A stretch of DNA of 37,092 bases from assembly GCF_004341365.1 (NCBI RefSeq), contig NZ_SLXH01000032.1, positions 1 through 37,092 of the forward strand. The letters run 5' to 3'. Both the position numbers and the translations under genes were made by a program. Positions 9,465 to 18,528 of this stretch are shown piece after piece. This stretch comes from Simplicispira metamorpha (GTDB lineage Bacteria > Pseudomonadota > Gammaproteobacteria > Burkholderiales > Burkholderiaceae_C). The number at the start of each line of letters is the position of its first letter. The first letter of the stretch is position 1. The notes under the pieces were generated by a model. The model did no database searches. It was not told the origin of the DNA and was given only the letters and a program-made list of their open reading frames with translations.

Positions 9465-10157
9465 TCAGGTGGCCGTGTTGTTGCCCGCCGCCGTATCGGA
9501 GGGCGCTGACTGCGCTGCCGCCGTGAGGCTGGTTTGCGGATCAGGGTCGAAGCTGGCTCCGGGCGGCAGCTCTATTCCATGGTGGGCCAGCAACGGGCCG
9601 TGTCGGTGCAGAAGGCCACCGATGTGTTCGTGGTCGTAATCGCGCCCGCGCATGCCGCTGCGCAGGTAGCGGTTGCGCTGCTCGTGGCGTGGCAGAAAGC
9701 GCGCCAGTTCGGTCAGCGCCATTTCATAGACGCCGCGCTTGAACTCCACCACCACATCCAGCGGTACCCAGTAATCGTTCCAGCGCCAAGCGTCGAACTC
9801 CGGGTGGTTGGTGGCACGCAGGTTCAAATCCCAGTCGTAGCCGATCAGTTGCAGCAGATACCAAATTTGCTTTTGGCCCTTGTAGTGTCCCCGCGCATCG
9901 CGCCGGATGTACCGGTCAGGCACCTCGTAGCGCAACCAGTCCCGGGTTCGGGCCACCACGCGCACGTGGTTGGGCTGTAGCCCCACTTCTTCGTGCAGCT
10001 CGCGGAACATGGCCTGTTCGGGGGATTCACCCCGGTCAATGCCACCTTGCGGAAACTGCCAGCTGTGGGTGCGTATGCGTTTGCCCCAGAACACCTGGTT
10101 CTTCTGGTTGAGCAGGATGATGCCGACGTTCGGCCGAAAGCCGTCCCGGTCAAGCAT
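9465..10157 (-). CDS. rppH: RNA pyrophosphohydrolase
   Basis: RppH removes pyrophosphate from the 5' triphosphate of mRNAs and so starts 5'-end-dependent RNA decay. The 230-residue protein starts [17 protein letters not shown] and has the full Nudix box [11 protein letters not shown]...RELHEEVGL (38-60), with catalytic glutamates in REL-EE. The C-terminal 60 residues (Pro/Ala-rich, after YDHEHIGG) exceed the E. coli protein and are typical of betaproteobacterial members. An upstream extension of the frame lacks family similarity, so ATG 10157 is chosen. It is divergent from proS with a 92-bp gap. Confidence 0.93.
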   Translation of the reverse strand: MLDRDGFRPNVGIILLNQKNQVFWGKRIRTHSWQFPQGGIDRGESPEQAMFRELHEEVGLQPNHVRVVARTRDWLRYEVPDRYIRRDARGHYKGQKQIWYLLQLIGYDWDLNLRATNHPEFDAWRWNDYWVPLDVVVEFKRGVYEMALTELARFLPRHEQRNRYLRSGMRGRDYDHEHIGGLLHRHGPLLAHHGIELPPGASFDPDPQTSLTAAAQSAPSDTAAGNNTAT

Positions 10158-10249
10158 AATCAAACCCCAAATTTTTAAACTGAGTCCATTATGCACGGCC
10201 CCCTGCGGGCGGCAAGGGAACCTTCCCCTATGGGCCAGACATTGCTCCG

Positions 10250-11995
10250 ATGAAAGCATCCCAGTTCTTTATTTCCACCCTCAAAGAAGCTCCGGCCGAT
10301 GCCGAAGTGGTCAGCCACCAGCTCATGACCCGTGCCGGGTTGATCAAAAAGCTGGGCGCCGGTATTTACAGTTACATGCCCATGGGCCTGCGGGTGGTGC
10401 GCAAGGTCGAAGCCATCGTGCGCGAAGAAATGAACCGCGCCGGTGCCGTGGAGCTGACCATGCCCGTGGTGCAGCCCGCTGAGCTGTGGCAAGAAACCGG
10501 CCGCTTCGACAAAATGGGTCCCGAGATGATGCGCATCCGCGACCGCCATGGGCGCGACTTCGTCATCCAGCCTACCAGCGAAGAAGTGGTTACTGACATC
10601 GCACGCCAGGAACTGCGCAGCTACAAGCAGCTGCCGAAAAACTTCTACCAGATCCAGACCAAATTCCGCGACGAGCGCCGTCCGCGTTTTGGCCTGATGC
10701 GTGGGCGCGAGTTCACCATGAAGGACGCCTACAGTTTTGACCGCGACCAGGCATCGGCCAAGGCCAGCTACCAGGTCATGGCGGGCGCTTACCGCCGCAT
10801 TTTTGACCGATTTGGCCTCACCTACCGCGCTGTGGCCGCCGACAGCGGCGCCATCGGTGGCGACCTGAGCGAAGAATTCCAGGTGATTGCCGCTACCGGC
10901 GAAGACGCCATCGTCTATTGCCCGCACAGCGACTACGCCGCCAACATCGAAAAGGCCGAGGCGCTGGCGCCCACCGGCCCGCGCCCGGCTGCCACGCAGG
11001 CCCTGGCCAAAGTGTCCACCCCCGGCCAAAGCACCTGCCCCGACGTGGCTGCGCTGCTGGGTGTGCCGCTGGCCACCACGGTCAAATCGCTGGTGTTGGC
11101 CACCGATGAAACCAACGAAGCGGGCGAAATCACCAAGTCGCAGGTCTGGCTGCTGCTGCTGCGCGGCGACCACGACATGAACGAGATCAAAGTGGCCAAG
11201 GTGCCTGGGTTGGACAAGGGCTTTCGCTTTGCCACCGTGGCCGAGGTCGAGCAGCACTTTGGCTGCAAGCCCGGCTACCTGGGGCCACTGAACCTGTGCC
11301 AGCCGGTCAATTTGGTGGTGGACCGCGACGTGGCCGTCATGGCCGACTGGATTTGCGGCGCCAACGAGCCTGACTTCCACACCACCGGCGTCAACTGGGG
11401 CCGCGACCTGCCCGAGCCCACCGTGGTGGCTGACCTGCGCAACGTGGTCGCGGGCGACCTGTCTCCCGATGGCCAGGGCGAGCTGGCCATTGAGCGCGGT
11501 ATCGAAGTGGGCCATGTGTTCTACCTGGGCACCAAATACAGCCAGGCCATGAATGCCACTTTCCTGGCCGAAGACGGCAAACCCGCTTTCTTTGAAATGG
11601 GCTGCTACGGCATCGGCATCACCCGCCTGCCCGCCGCCGCCATCGAGCAAAGCCACGACGAGCGCGGCATCATCTGGCCCGACGCCATTGCGCCGTTCAC
11701 CGTGGTGCTGTGCCCCATCACGCCCGATCGCTTCCCGGCGGTCAAAGAGGCGGCCGATGCGCTCTACGCCCAATTGCTGGCCGAGGGCATCGACGTGATC
11801 CTGGACGACCGTGGCGAGCGCCCTGGCGCTATGTTTGCCGACTGGGAGTTGATTGGCGTGCCCCACCGCATCACCATTGGCGACCGCGGCCTGAAAGAAG
11901 GCCAGGTCGAGTACCAGCACCGCCGCGACAGCGCCGCCACCAAAGTCGCTACGGCTGACATTCTGGCCCACCTCAAGGGCCGCCTGGCCGCATGA
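10250..11995 (+). CDS. proS: Prolyl-tRNA synthetase
   Basis: ProS charges tRNA-Pro with proline in the cytoplasm. The 581-residue protein is the bacterial type: it begins [20 protein letters not shown] and has class II motifs including the arginine of motif 2 ([17 protein letters not shown]). An inserted editing domain (about 220-400) hydrolyses misacylated alanine. The motif 3 region is [13 protein letters not shown], followed by the anticodon-binding domain. Length matches the E. coli-like form (about 570-580). The stop codon overlaps the start of the transglycosylase gene (ATGA), indicating translational coupling. A tRNA-Pro gene lies 5 kb away, by chance or not. Confidence 0.97.
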   Translation: MKASQFFISTLKEAPADAEVVSHQLMTRAGLIKKLGAGIYSYMPMGLRVVRKVEAIVREEMNRAGAVELTMPVVQPAELWQETGRFDKMGPEMMRIRDRHGRDFVIQPTSEEVVTDIARQELRSYKQLPKNFYQIQTKFRDERRPRFGLMRGREFTMKDAYSFDRDQASAKASYQVMAGAYRRIFDRFGLTYRAVAADSGAIGGDLSEEFQVIAATGEDAIVYCPHSDYAANIEKAEALAPTGPRPAATQALAKVSTPGQSTCPDVAALLGVPLATTVKSLVLATDETNEAGEITKSQVWLLLLRGDHDMNEIKVAKVPGLDKGFRFATVAEVEQHFGCKPGYLGPLNLCQPVNLVVDRDVAVMADWICGANEPDFHTTGVNWGRDLPEPTVVADLRNVVAGDLSPDGQGELAIERGIEVGHVFYLGTKYSQAMNATFLAEDGKPAFFEMGCYGIGITRLPAAAIEQSHDERGIIWPDAIAPFTVVLCPITPDRFPAVKEAADALYAQLLAEGIDVILDDRGERPGAMFADWELIGVPHRITIGDRGLKEGQVEYQHRRDSAATKVATADILAHLKGRLAA

Positions 11996-12636
11996 GCGCC
12001 GGGGTGGTTTCGCGGCGCGCCTGCCTGGTGTCGCTGGCGAGCGGGCCTGCCGCCTGGTTGTCGGTGCCCGGCGCTGCCCACGCGGGCAGCCAGCTGGAAG
12101 AGCCGCTGATCGACTCGGTGCGCACCGCGCTCAGTTCTGCCGTGGCCAACCAGGCACCGCCCGAGCCCGACTTTCCCACCACCGAAGCGCGCCTGGCCTA
12201 CCTGCGCTGGCTGGGCACCATGAGCGACCGCCTGCGCCGGCGCAAGCCCGAGTGGCAGGTGCGCCGCGATTTCCTGCAAACCGTCTGGTACGAATCCAAG
12301 CGTGCCGGGCTGGATGTGTCGCTGGTGCTGGGCCTGATCCAGGTGGAAAGCGCGTTCCGCAAGTTTGCCGTCTCCAGCGTGGGCGCACGCGGCTATATGC
12401 AGGTCATGCCGTTCTGGACGCGCGTGATTGGCGATGGCGACCCGGGCAAGCTGTTTCATATGCAGACCAACCTGCGCTTTGGCTGCGTCATCTTGCGCCA
12501 CTACCTGGAGCGCGAGCGCGGCGACCTGTTCCTGACCCTGGGGCGTTACAACGGCAGCCGGGGCCGCGCGCCGTACCCCGATGCCGTGTTCGCCGCCCAG
12601 CGCAACTGGCTGTTCACCGACACGCGCGCCGGGTAG
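11992..12636 (+). CDS. Lytic transglycosylase, SLT domain, exported
   Basis: This enzyme cleaves the glycan strand of peptidoglycan in the periplasm, forming 1,6-anhydromuramic ends. The 214-residue protein has an N-terminal export signal: a twin-arginine-like SRRACLV at 7-13, a hydrophobic stretch and an AHA cleavage site near 31. The SLT domain covers about 95-205 with catalytic Glu119 in IQVESAF, the GYMQVMP motif (134-140) and the YNGS motif near 186. It resembles short MltC/SLT family members of Comamonadaceae. The start overlaps the proS stop by 4 bp. Whether export uses Tat or Sec is not settled by sequence. Confidence 0.88.
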   Translation: MSAGVVSRRACLVSLASGPAAWLSVPGAAHAGSQLEEPLIDSVRTALSSAVANQAPPEPDFPTTEARLAYLRWLGTMSDRLRRRKPEWQVRRDFLQTVWYESKRAGLDVSLVLGLIQVESAFRKFAVSSVGARGYMQVMPFWTRVIGDGDPGKLFHMQTNLRFGCVILRHYLERERGDLFLTLGRYNGSRGRAPYPDAVFAAQRNWLFTDTRAG

Positions 12637-12747
12637 CGCGGCGGCTTTGGCTGTCCGCTGGGGCTGGTTTGGCCGCAGTGGTTTCGGCCTGGAATGTTGC
12701 GATTTTTCAGGCTTTACAGGCCGCCAGCGCTGATGCAGTGGGCGCAA

Positions 12748-12773
12748 GTAGCTATCAAAATAATAGTTTCTGC
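12748..12773 (+). repeat. Dispersed repeat copy 2 (left-half remnant)
   Basis: GTAGCTATCAAAATAATAG matches only the start of the repeat; the rest is lost. It lies in the 138-bp gap between the convergent transglycosylase and CNNM genes, where nothing else is seen. Confidence 0.45.
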
Positions 12774-12774
12774 A

Positions 12775-14103
12775 TCAGGCGGTGCTGTTGCCCGCTGCGG
12801 TTGGGGGGGCGCTGCCAGCGCTGGGCGTGGTGCGCGAGACCATCACCTGGTCGATGCGGTAGCGGTCCACGTCCAGCACCTCGAACTTGTAGCCGCCCCA
12901 GACCACGCTGTCGGTGCGCCGGGGCACGCGGCGCAGCATCACCATCAAAAAGCCCGCCAGGGTGTCGTACTGCGCATCGTGGGGCAGCGCGTCCAGGGCC
13001 AGGGTGCGCAGCACATCCTCAATGGGCGTCACGCCGTCGATCAGCCACGAATCGGCATCGCGCTGCACGATTTGCTCTTCGTCGTCGGGGCCGACCAGGT
13101 CGCCCATCACTGTGCTCATCACGTCGTTGAGGGTGACTACGCCCACCACCAGGCTGTATTCGTTGACGATGACGGCAAAGTCCTCATGCACCTGGCGAAA
13201 CTGCTCCAGCACCTCGGACAGCGTCAGCCGGTCGGGCACCACCAGCACCTTGCGCACCAGGGTGTCATCCTGCAATGAAATCGGCTGGTTGTTCAGGATG
13301 CGCTGGAACAGGTCTTTGGCGTCCACATAGCCCACCACATGGTCGATGTCGCCCTCGCACACGGGGTAGGTCGAGAACGGCTCGGCAGCGATGCGCACGC
13401 GGATCACGTCGTCGGGGTCATCGCGCAGGAAGAATGCAATGCGCTCGCGCTGCGACATGGCGCTGCCCACGGTGCGCGTGTCCAGCTCAAACACATTGGT
13501 GATGACCTGCTGCTCGCTGGCATCGAGCAGCCCGGCGCGCGTGCCCGCCTCCATCATGGCCAGGATGTCGTCAGAGGTGACGCGCTCATCGCGCAGCGAC
13601 GACAGGCCCAGCAGGCGAAACAGCGCATCGGCGCAGCGGCTGTAAAACCACACCAGCGGGCGCAAGAGCGCCATGCACAGCGCCATGGGCTGGCTCACGC
13701 GCAGGGCCAGGCGCTCGGGTTCGGCCATGCCCAGCCGCTTGGGAAACAGGTCAGAAAACAGGATGAACAGCGACGTGATCACCAGAAACGAGCAGAGAAA
13801 CCCCGCCGTCTGTGCCGTGGATGGTGCCAGCCACCAGCCAAACAACTGGCTGAAGTGCGGGCTGAGCGCACCTTCGCCCACAATGCCGCCCAGAATGGCC
13901 ACGGCGTTTTGACCGATCTGCACCACGGTGAAGTAGTCACCCGGCTGCTCTTGCGTGCGCAGCACGCGCGCGGCGCGCACGTCGCCGTCGTCGGCCATCT
14001 GGCGCAGGCGCAGGCGGCGCGAGGCGGCCAGGGAGATTTCGGCCACCGAAAAAAAGCCGCTGGCGGCAATCAGGGCAAAGATGAGGAAGGCGTTTTCAAG
14101 CAT
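12775..14103 (-). CDS. CNNM/CBS-domain membrane protein (HlyC/CorC family, YtfL-like)
   Basis: This inner-membrane protein belongs to the family once called hemolysin-like, now linked to magnesium or other cation efflux. The 442-residue protein starts MLENAFLIFALIAASGFFSVAEISL. Residues 1-190 form the CNNM (DUF21) membrane domain with the typical FFSVAEISLAASRR and about three to four helices. Two CBS domains follow (about 215-330, with RERIAFF and VNEYSLVVGVVTLNDV), and the C-terminal CorC_HlyC domain ends near 425. Length is normal. The frame extends further upstream without family similarity. The transported ion is not shown by sequence. It lies downstream of the grxD terminator. Confidence 0.9.
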   Translation of the reverse strand: MLENAFLIFALIAASGFFSVAEISLAASRRLRLRQMADDGDVRAARVLRTQEQPGDYFTVVQIGQNAVAILGGIVGEGALSPHFSQLFGWWLAPSTAQTAGFLCSFLVITSLFILFSDLFPKRLGMAEPERLALRVSQPMALCMALLRPLVWFYSRCADALFRLLGLSSLRDERVTSDDILAMMEAGTRAGLLDASEQQVITNVFELDTRTVGSAMSQRERIAFFLRDDPDDVIRVRIAAEPFSTYPVCEGDIDHVVGYVDAKDLFQRILNNQPISLQDDTLVRKVLVVPDRLTLSEVLEQFRQVHEDFAVIVNEYSLVVGVVTLNDVMSTVMGDLVGPDDEEQIVQRDADSWLIDGVTPIEDVLRTLALDALPHDAQYDTLAGFLMVMLRRVPRRTDSVVWGGYKFEVLDVDRYRIDQVMVSRTTPSAGSAPPTAAGNSTA

Positions 14104-14208
14104 GGCGAGGGGCGCGGAAGGCGTGTGGCGCGCTGGCCTGGTCGGCGGCGGCGCCTGTGGCAGTGTAGCGGTGCAGGTAACGGGCTGCGCTGCCCGGGTT
14201 GCGGGCAC

Positions 14209-14231
14209 AAAAAAGCCGCCTGTGCGGCGGC
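14209..14231 (-). terminator. Terminator after grxD
   Basis: On the minus strand GCCGCC pairs with GGCGGC over GCACA and is followed by six T. It separates grxD from the CNNM gene. Confidence 0.75.
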
Positions 14232-14267
14232 CCGTGCGGTGCGCTGGAGCAGGCCGAAGCTGGTGCT

Positions 14268-14591
14268 TTATTCCGCAGTGCCCAGCACCTGGCGCAGCTC
14301 GCCCGACTCGTACATCTCCATCATGATGTCCGAGCCACCGATGAATTCGCCCTTGACGTAGAGCTGCGGAATGGTGGGCCAGTGGCTGTATTCCTTGATG
14401 CCCTGGCGGATGGCGTCGTCTTCAAGCACGTTGACGGTGACGACGGCCTTGGGATCGACGCCGCAGGCTTTCAGGATCTGGATGGCACGGCCCGAGAAGC
14501 CGCACTGCGGAAAGCTGGCCGTGCCTTTCATGAACAGCAGCACTTCGCTGGATTTGACGAGGTCGTCGATGCGTTTCTGGGTATCGCTCAT
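14268..14591 (-). CDS. grxD: Monothiol glutaredoxin Grx4
   Basis: This cytosolic glutaredoxin carries and delivers Fe-S clusters and binds a glutathione-ligated [2Fe-2S] cluster as a dimer. The 107-residue protein has the single active cysteine motif CGFS (30-33) within FPQCGFSGRAI, the WPTIPQLYVKGEF segment with cis-proline, and GGSDIM for glutathione contact. Length is normal. GGAG stands 6 nt before the ATG. Terminator-like hairpins stand on both sides, so it may be transcribed on its own. Confidence 0.96.
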   Translation of the reverse strand: MSDTQKRIDDLVKSSEVLLFMKGTASFPQCGFSGRAIQILKACGVDPKAVVTVNVLEDDAIRQGIKEYSHWPTIPQLYVKGEFIGGSDIMMEMYESGELRQVLGTAE

Positions 14592-14600
14592 GGTGGCTCC

Positions 14601-14623
14601 AAAAAAAAGGGCCGCAAGGGCCC
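14601..14623 (-). terminator. Short terminator between prmC and grxD
   Basis: On the minus strand GGGCC pairs with GGCCC over CTTGC and is followed by eight T. The stem is only 5 bp, so read-through into grxD is possible. Confidence 0.5.
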
Positions 14624-14640
14624 GGTGGGAATGGGCTGGA

Positions 14641-15483
14641 TTATTTCACTGTCGGCCACTGCCCGCCTGAGCAGCGCGCGATGCCGGCGAGGTCTGTGCG
14701 GCTTTGCACCTGCCCGAATCCGGCTGCCGCCAGCAGCGCGCGCACGCGCTCGGCCTGGTCCCAGCCGTGCTCCAGCAGCAGCCAGCCGCCCGGTGGCAAA
14801 TGGGCCGGGGCTTGCGCGACGATGGCGCGGATATCCTCCAGCCCGTCGGCCCCACTGGCCAGCGCTTGCAGCGGCTCGTGCGTCAGGGCCGCCAGGTGCG
14901 GGTCTTGCGCGGCAATGTAGGGCGGGTTGCTGACGATGACATCGAACAGCCCCTCCACGCCTTGCAGCCAGTGGCCGTGCTGAAAGCGCACCGCCAGCCC
15001 CAACCGCGTGGCGTTGGCCTGGGCCACGGCCAGGGCGTCGGGGCTGGCGTCCACGGCCAGCACCTGGGCGCCCTGGCGCTGGTGTTGCAGCGCCAGGGCG
15101 ATGGCGCCGCTGCCGGTGCCCAAATCAAGCAGGCGCGGTGCGGGCAGGGGCGCGATGGTTTCCAGCGCCCAGTCCACCAGGGTTTCGGTGTCGGGGCGGG
15201 GGTCGAGCACGCGGGCATCGACGTGCAGCGCCAGGCCGTAAAACGCTTTCACGCCCGTGAGGTAGGCCACCGGCTCGCCCGCAGCGCGGCGCTGGCACAG
15301 GGCGCTAAAGCGCGCCAGCGCCTCGGGCGCGATGGCGTCGGTGTCGTGCGCCAGCAGCCAGGCACGGCCCGCATCGGCGCGGCCCAGGGTGTGCAGCAGC
15401 AAAAGCTGGGCGTCGATGCGCTCCAGCCCCAGCGTGTGGGCGTGGGCCAGGGCGTGGTTCAGATCGGGCACGGTTTCACTCAT
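14641..15483 (-). CDS. prmC: Release factor glutamine methyltransferase
   Basis: PrmC methylates the glutamine of the GGQ motif in release factors RF1 and RF2, which raises their activity. The 280-residue protein has an N-terminal helical substrate domain (1-90), the SAM-binding motif LLDLGTGSGAIAL (118-130) and the catalytic NPPY (186-189). Start ATG 15483 (MSETVPDLNHALAHA) gives the normal length; the frame upstream of it is made from a dispersed repeat. It lies 73 bp downstream of prfA, its substrate gene, in the same direction, which is the usual prfA-prmC pairing. Confidence 0.95.
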   Translation of the reverse strand: MSETVPDLNHALAHAHTLGLERIDAQLLLLHTLGRADAGRAWLLAHDTDAIAPEALARFSALCQRRAAGEPVAYLTGVKAFYGLALHVDARVLDPRPDTETLVDWALETIAPLPAPRLLDLGTGSGAIALALQHQRQGAQVLAVDASPDALAVAQANATRLGLAVRFQHGHWLQGVEGLFDVIVSNPPYIAAQDPHLAALTHEPLQALASGADGLEDIRAIVAQAPAHLPPGGWLLLEHGWDQAERVRALLAAAGFGQVQSRTDLAGIARCSGGQWPTVK

Positions 15484-15484
15484 G

Positions 15485-15540
15485 TTTTTATAGCTGCTAG
15501 CGCTTTCTGCACAAGGGCTGGAGGCTGATTTGGCTTGCAA
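15485..15540 (+). repeat. Dispersed repeat copy 3 (prfA-prmC gap)
   Basis: TTTTTATAGCTGCTAGCGCT, then GCACAAGGGCTGGAGGC and TGATTTGGC. It is transcribed antisense to its own orientation because both flanking genes are on the minus strand. Confidence 0.75.
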
Positions 15541-15556
15541 TTGGCCGCCAGTTAGC

Positions 15557-16645
15557 TCAACTGTTGGCCCCTTGCTCCAGCTCGGCCAGTTGCTCGGCCT
15601 CGCGGGCGTGCGCCATGGCTTGCAGCACTTCGCCCAGATCGCCTTCCATGATGGCCAGCAGCTTGTACAGCGTCAGGTTGATGCGGTGGTCGGTCAGGCG
15701 CCCCTGCGGGAAGTTGTAGGTGCGGATGCGGTCTGAGCGGTCGCCGCTGCCGATCAGGCCCTTGCGCTCGGCGGCTTCTTTGGCAGCGCGCTCGCTGCGC
15801 TCTTTTTCCTGGATGCGCGCTTGCAGCACTTGCAGCGCCTTGGCCTTGTTGGCGTGCTGGCTGCGCCCGTCCTGGCACTCGGCCACGATGCCGGTGGGCA
15901 AATGCACCACGCGCACGGCGGAATCGGTTTTGTTGATGTGCTGGCCCCCGGCGCCGCTGGCGCGGAAGGTGTCGATGCGCAAATCCGCCGGGTTGAGCCG
16001 GATGGCCTCGGTTTCATCGGGCTCGGGCATCACGGCCACGGTGCAGGCGCTGGTGTGGATGCGGCCCTGCGTCTCAGTGGCGGGCACGCGCTGCACGCGG
16101 TGGCCGCCCGATTCAAAGCGCAGCTGACCATAGGCGTTGTCGCCCACCACGCGCAGCACGATTTCTTTGTAGCCGCCCAGCTCGGACGGGCTCTCGCTGA
16201 CCACCTCGGTGCGCCAGCCGATGTTGGCGCAATAGCGCAGGTACATGCGCGCCAAGTCGCCCGCAAACAGCGCCGACTCATCGCCGCCGGTGCCCGCGCG
16301 GATTTCCAGGAAGGCGTTGCGCGCGTCGTCGGGGTCTTTGGGCAGCAGCAGGCGCTGCAATTCGGCCTCCAGCTGCACCAGATCGGCGCTGGCACTGTCG
16401 ATTTCTTCCTGCGCCATCTCGGCCATGTCGGGGTCGGCCAGCATGCCTTGCGCGCCTTCCAGGTCGGCGCTGCGCTGGCGCCAGCGGGCGTAGCGCCCGG
16501 CAATGGCGGTGACTTCGGCGTGCTCGCGCGAGAGCACGCGGTACTGCGCCATGTCGGCCATGATGTCCTCGCGCGAGAGCAGGAAATCGAGCTCGGCCAG
16601 GCGCCGGGCGTAGCGCTCCAACTGGTTCTGGAGAAAAGGTTTCAT
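15557..16645 (-). CDS. prfA: Peptide chain release factor 1
   Basis: RF1 recognises UAA and UAG stop codons and triggers hydrolysis of peptidyl-tRNA. The 362-residue protein starts [19 protein letters not shown]. It has the RF1-type codon recognition motif PAT (188-190; PxT, where RF2 has SPF) and the catalytic GGQ (233-235) in [10 protein letters not shown]. The modified glutamine is the target of PrmC encoded next door. Length is normal. Its start lies just downstream of a dispersed repeat that separates it from hemA; hemA-prfA-prmC is a common proteobacterial order. Confidence 0.97.
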   Translation of the reverse strand: MKPFLQNQLERYARRLAELDFLLSREDIMADMAQYRVLSREHAEVTAIAGRYARWRQRSADLEGAQGMLADPDMAEMAQEEIDSASADLVQLEAELQRLLLPKDPDDARNAFLEIRAGTGGDESALFAGDLARMYLRYCANIGWRTEVVSESPSELGGYKEIVLRVVGDNAYGQLRFESGGHRVQRVPATETQGRIHTSACTVAVMPEPDETEAIRLNPADLRIDTFRASGAGGQHINKTDSAVRVVHLPTGIVAECQDGRSQHANKAKALQVLQARIQEKERSERAAKEAAERKGLIGSGDRSDRIRTYNFPQGRLTDHRINLTLYKLLAIMEGDLGEVLQAMAHAREAEQLAELEQGANS

Positions 16646-16660
16646 GCAAATAGGGGTGTT

Positions 16661-16721
16661 TTTGCTACAAAATTTGTAGCTGTTAGCGCCCGCCCCGTGG
16701 GCGCTAGATGGCTTTTTTGCC
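16661..16721 (+). repeat. Dispersed repeat copy 4 (overlaps the 3' end of hemA)
   Basis: TTTGCTACAAAATTTGTAGC, then GTTAGCGCCCG, a GGGCGCTAGATGGC arm and TTTTTTGCC. The right part encodes the last residues and the stop codon of hemA on the other strand. Confidence 0.75.
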
Positions 16722-18002
16722 CTGAGAGCGCAAAAACAGCCGCGAGGCCGTGTGGGCCGTTTGGGCGCGGGCGGTGGGGTCGCTGTTGCGCAGCTCGGCC
16801 AGGGTGCCGTGCAGCATTTTTTTGGCCACGCCGCGCGAGAGGGCTTCCAGCACGCTGTCGATGTCTTCGCCGCGCGCCAGGCGCTTTTTGGCGCGGGCGA
16901 TTTCGGTGGCACGCCAGGCGTCGGTCTGGCGGTGCAACTGGTGGATGAGCGGCACCACGCCGTGCTGCGGGTCGCGCTGCTCCATCCAGTGCATGAAGCT
17001 TTGCACGCCCGCGTCGATGATGGCTTCGGCCTGTGCCACGGCGGCCTGGCGGTGGGCCTGCGCGGTTTGCACCACGCTGGCCAGGTCGTCCACGGTGTAG
17101 AGGTACACGTCTTCGAGTTGCTTGACTTCGGGCTCAATGTCGCGCGGCACGGCCAAGTCCACCATGAACATGGGGCGGTGGCGGCGTTTTTTCAGGGCGC
17201 GCTCGACGGCGCCCAGGCCCACGATGGGCAGGCTGCTGGCGGTGCAGCTGACCACGATGTCAAATTCATGCAGGCGCTCGGGCAGGTCGGCCAGGCGCAT
17301 GACGGAGCCACCAAAACGGCTGGCGAGCTTTTCGCCGCGCTCCAGCGTGCGGTTGGCAATGGCCAGGCCAGCGGGGTTGCGCGCGGCAAAGTGGGTGGCG
17401 CACAGCTCGATCATCTCGCCCGCACCGACAAACAGCACCCGCGTGCGCTCCAGGTCTTCAAACAGCTGGCTGGCCAGGCGCACGGCGGCAGCGGCCATGC
17501 TGATGCTGTGCGCGCCGATTTCGGTGCTGGTGCGCACCTCTTTGGCCACGGCAAAGCTGCGCTGGAAGAGTTGGTTGAGCGTGCTGCCCAGGGCGCCTGC
17601 GCTTTCGGCGGCGCGCACGGCGTCTTTCATCTGGCCGAGGATTTGCGCCTCGCCCAGCACCATGGAATCGAGCCCGCTGGCGACGCGAAAGGCGTGGCGC
17701 GCGACGGGGCCGTTTTCGAGCACGTAGGAGTGCGAGCGCAGCACGTCGGGGCTGACGCCGCCGCTGCGCGCCAGCCAGCCCAGCGTATGGTCGAGGGCCG
17801 CTTGCTCACCGGCGCAGTAAATCTCGGTGCGGTTGCAGGTGGAGATGATGGCCGACTCCACGCCGCGCGGGCTGCCCGACTGGTTCAGCGCCTGGCGCAG
17901 CCCTTGCAGCGTGGGCGCGATTTGATCCAGCGCGAACGCGAAACGACCGCGCAGGTCGAGGGGCGCGGTGGTGTGGTTGATGCCGAGGGCCCAGACTGCC
18001 AT
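16704..18002 (-). CDS. hemA: Glutamyl-tRNA reductase
   Basis: HemA reduces glutamyl-tRNA to glutamate-1-semialdehyde, the committed step of tetrapyrrole (heme) synthesis by the C5 route. The 432-residue protein starts [20 protein letters not shown] and has the catalytic cysteine C56 in [20 protein letters not shown] nucleotide-binding segment marks the NADPH domain, followed by a C-terminal helical dimerisation domain. The C5 route in this class usually depends on this enzyme for regulation. The last residues (SQGKKAI) and the stop come from a dispersed repeat. A perfect TATAAT stands only 7 bp before the ATG, suggesting an almost leaderless mRNA. Confidence 0.96.
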   Translation of the reverse strand: MAVWALGINHTTAPLDLRGRFAFALDQIAPTLQGLRQALNQSGSPRGVESAIISTCNRTEIYCAGEQAALDHTLGWLARSGGVSPDVLRSHSYVLENGPVARHAFRVASGLDSMVLGEAQILGQMKDAVRAAESAGALGSTLNQLFQRSFAVAKEVRTSTEIGAHSISMAAAAVRLASQLFEDLERTRVLFVGAGEMIELCATHFAARNPAGLAIANRTLERGEKLASRFGGSVMRLADLPERLHEFDIVVSCTASSLPIVGLGAVERALKKRRHRPMFMVDLAVPRDIEPEVKQLEDVYLYTVDDLASVVQTAQAHRQAAVAQAEAIIDAGVQSFMHWMEQRDPQHGVVPLIHQLHRQTDAWRATEIARAKKRLARGEDIDSVLEALSRGVAKKMLHGTLAELRNSDPTARAQTAHTASRLFLRSQGKKAI

Positions 18003-18009
18003 ATGCCGG

Positions 18010-18015
18010 ATTATA
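18010..18015 (-). promoter_or_regulatory. Possible -10 element of hemA
   Basis: TATAAT on the minus strand lies 7 bp from the hemA ATG. If used, transcription would begin at or next to the start codon. No clear -35 hexamer is seen. Confidence 0.4.
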
Positions 18016-18075
18016 AAATTTGTTGCACCGCCTGCGCCGCAGGCGTCTGTACCCACCTCGAAGGGCATTCTTTTT

Positions 18076-18354
18076 ATGGGCCTTGCGGCTGCTCTGAATC
18101 ACCTGCTGAACCTGGTGGCGCCGGCTGCGGCGCTGGCGCTGCTGTTGCCATTGTGCGCCCGTATTTTTTGGTCAAAAACGGCTGAAACGCCCGACTGGAT
18201 TGCGCAAGCAGCTATTAACTTTATAGTGGGCTGCGCGGTGCTGCTGCTGGGGCTGTGGGGGTTTGGCCGCGACGGCAAGATGCTGACTTACACCGCGCTG
18301 GTGCTGGCCTGTGCCAGCAGCCAGTGGTGGCTGGTGCGGCCCGCGCGGCGTTGA
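18076..18354 (+). CDS. Small inner-membrane protein, unknown function
   Basis: I do not recognise a named family. The 92-residue protein starts [20 protein letters not shown] and has three hydrophobic segments (about 5-25, 38-58 and 65-82). It ends with the basic tail RPARR, so a three-helix inner-membrane protein is likely. The middle part (QAAINFIV) is encoded by a left-half remnant of the dispersed repeat, so the repeat probably entered the gene without breaking the frame. The gene is divergent from hemA and is followed by a hairpin before serA. The ATG at 18076 is chosen because the frame upstream is antisense to hemA. Confidence 0.65.
   Translation: MGLAAALNHLLNLVAPAAALALLLPLCARIFWSKTAETPDWIAQAAINFIVGCAVLLLGLWGFGRDGKMLTYTALVLACASSQWWLVRPARR
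18204..18226 (+). repeat. Dispersed repeat copy 5 (left-half remnant, in coding sequence)
   Basis: GCAGCTATTAACTTTATAG matches the start of the repeat and lies in frame in the small membrane protein gene. Confidence 0.4.
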
Positions 18355-18363
18355 CGGCGTGGC

Positions 18364-18386
18364 CCCGGCGCTGCGCCAGCGCCGGG
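18364..18386 (+). terminator. Hairpin after the small membrane protein gene
   Basis: CCCGGCGCTG pairs with CAGCGCCGGG over CGC, 10 bp after the stop codon. It lacks a T-run. Nothing else is recognised in the gap up to serA. Confidence 0.4.
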
Positions 18387-18528
18387 CGCGTTTGCCCCTG
18401 GCGCGGGTAATGGCAGCCGTGCCAGACGGCGCTTTTGTGCGCTGCACCATGCTAGGATGGCCCGCCAAGCTTCCAAGCCCGGGCGCCTGCAGACGGTGGC
18501 CTGGGCTTCGCCGACACAGGACCGCGCC

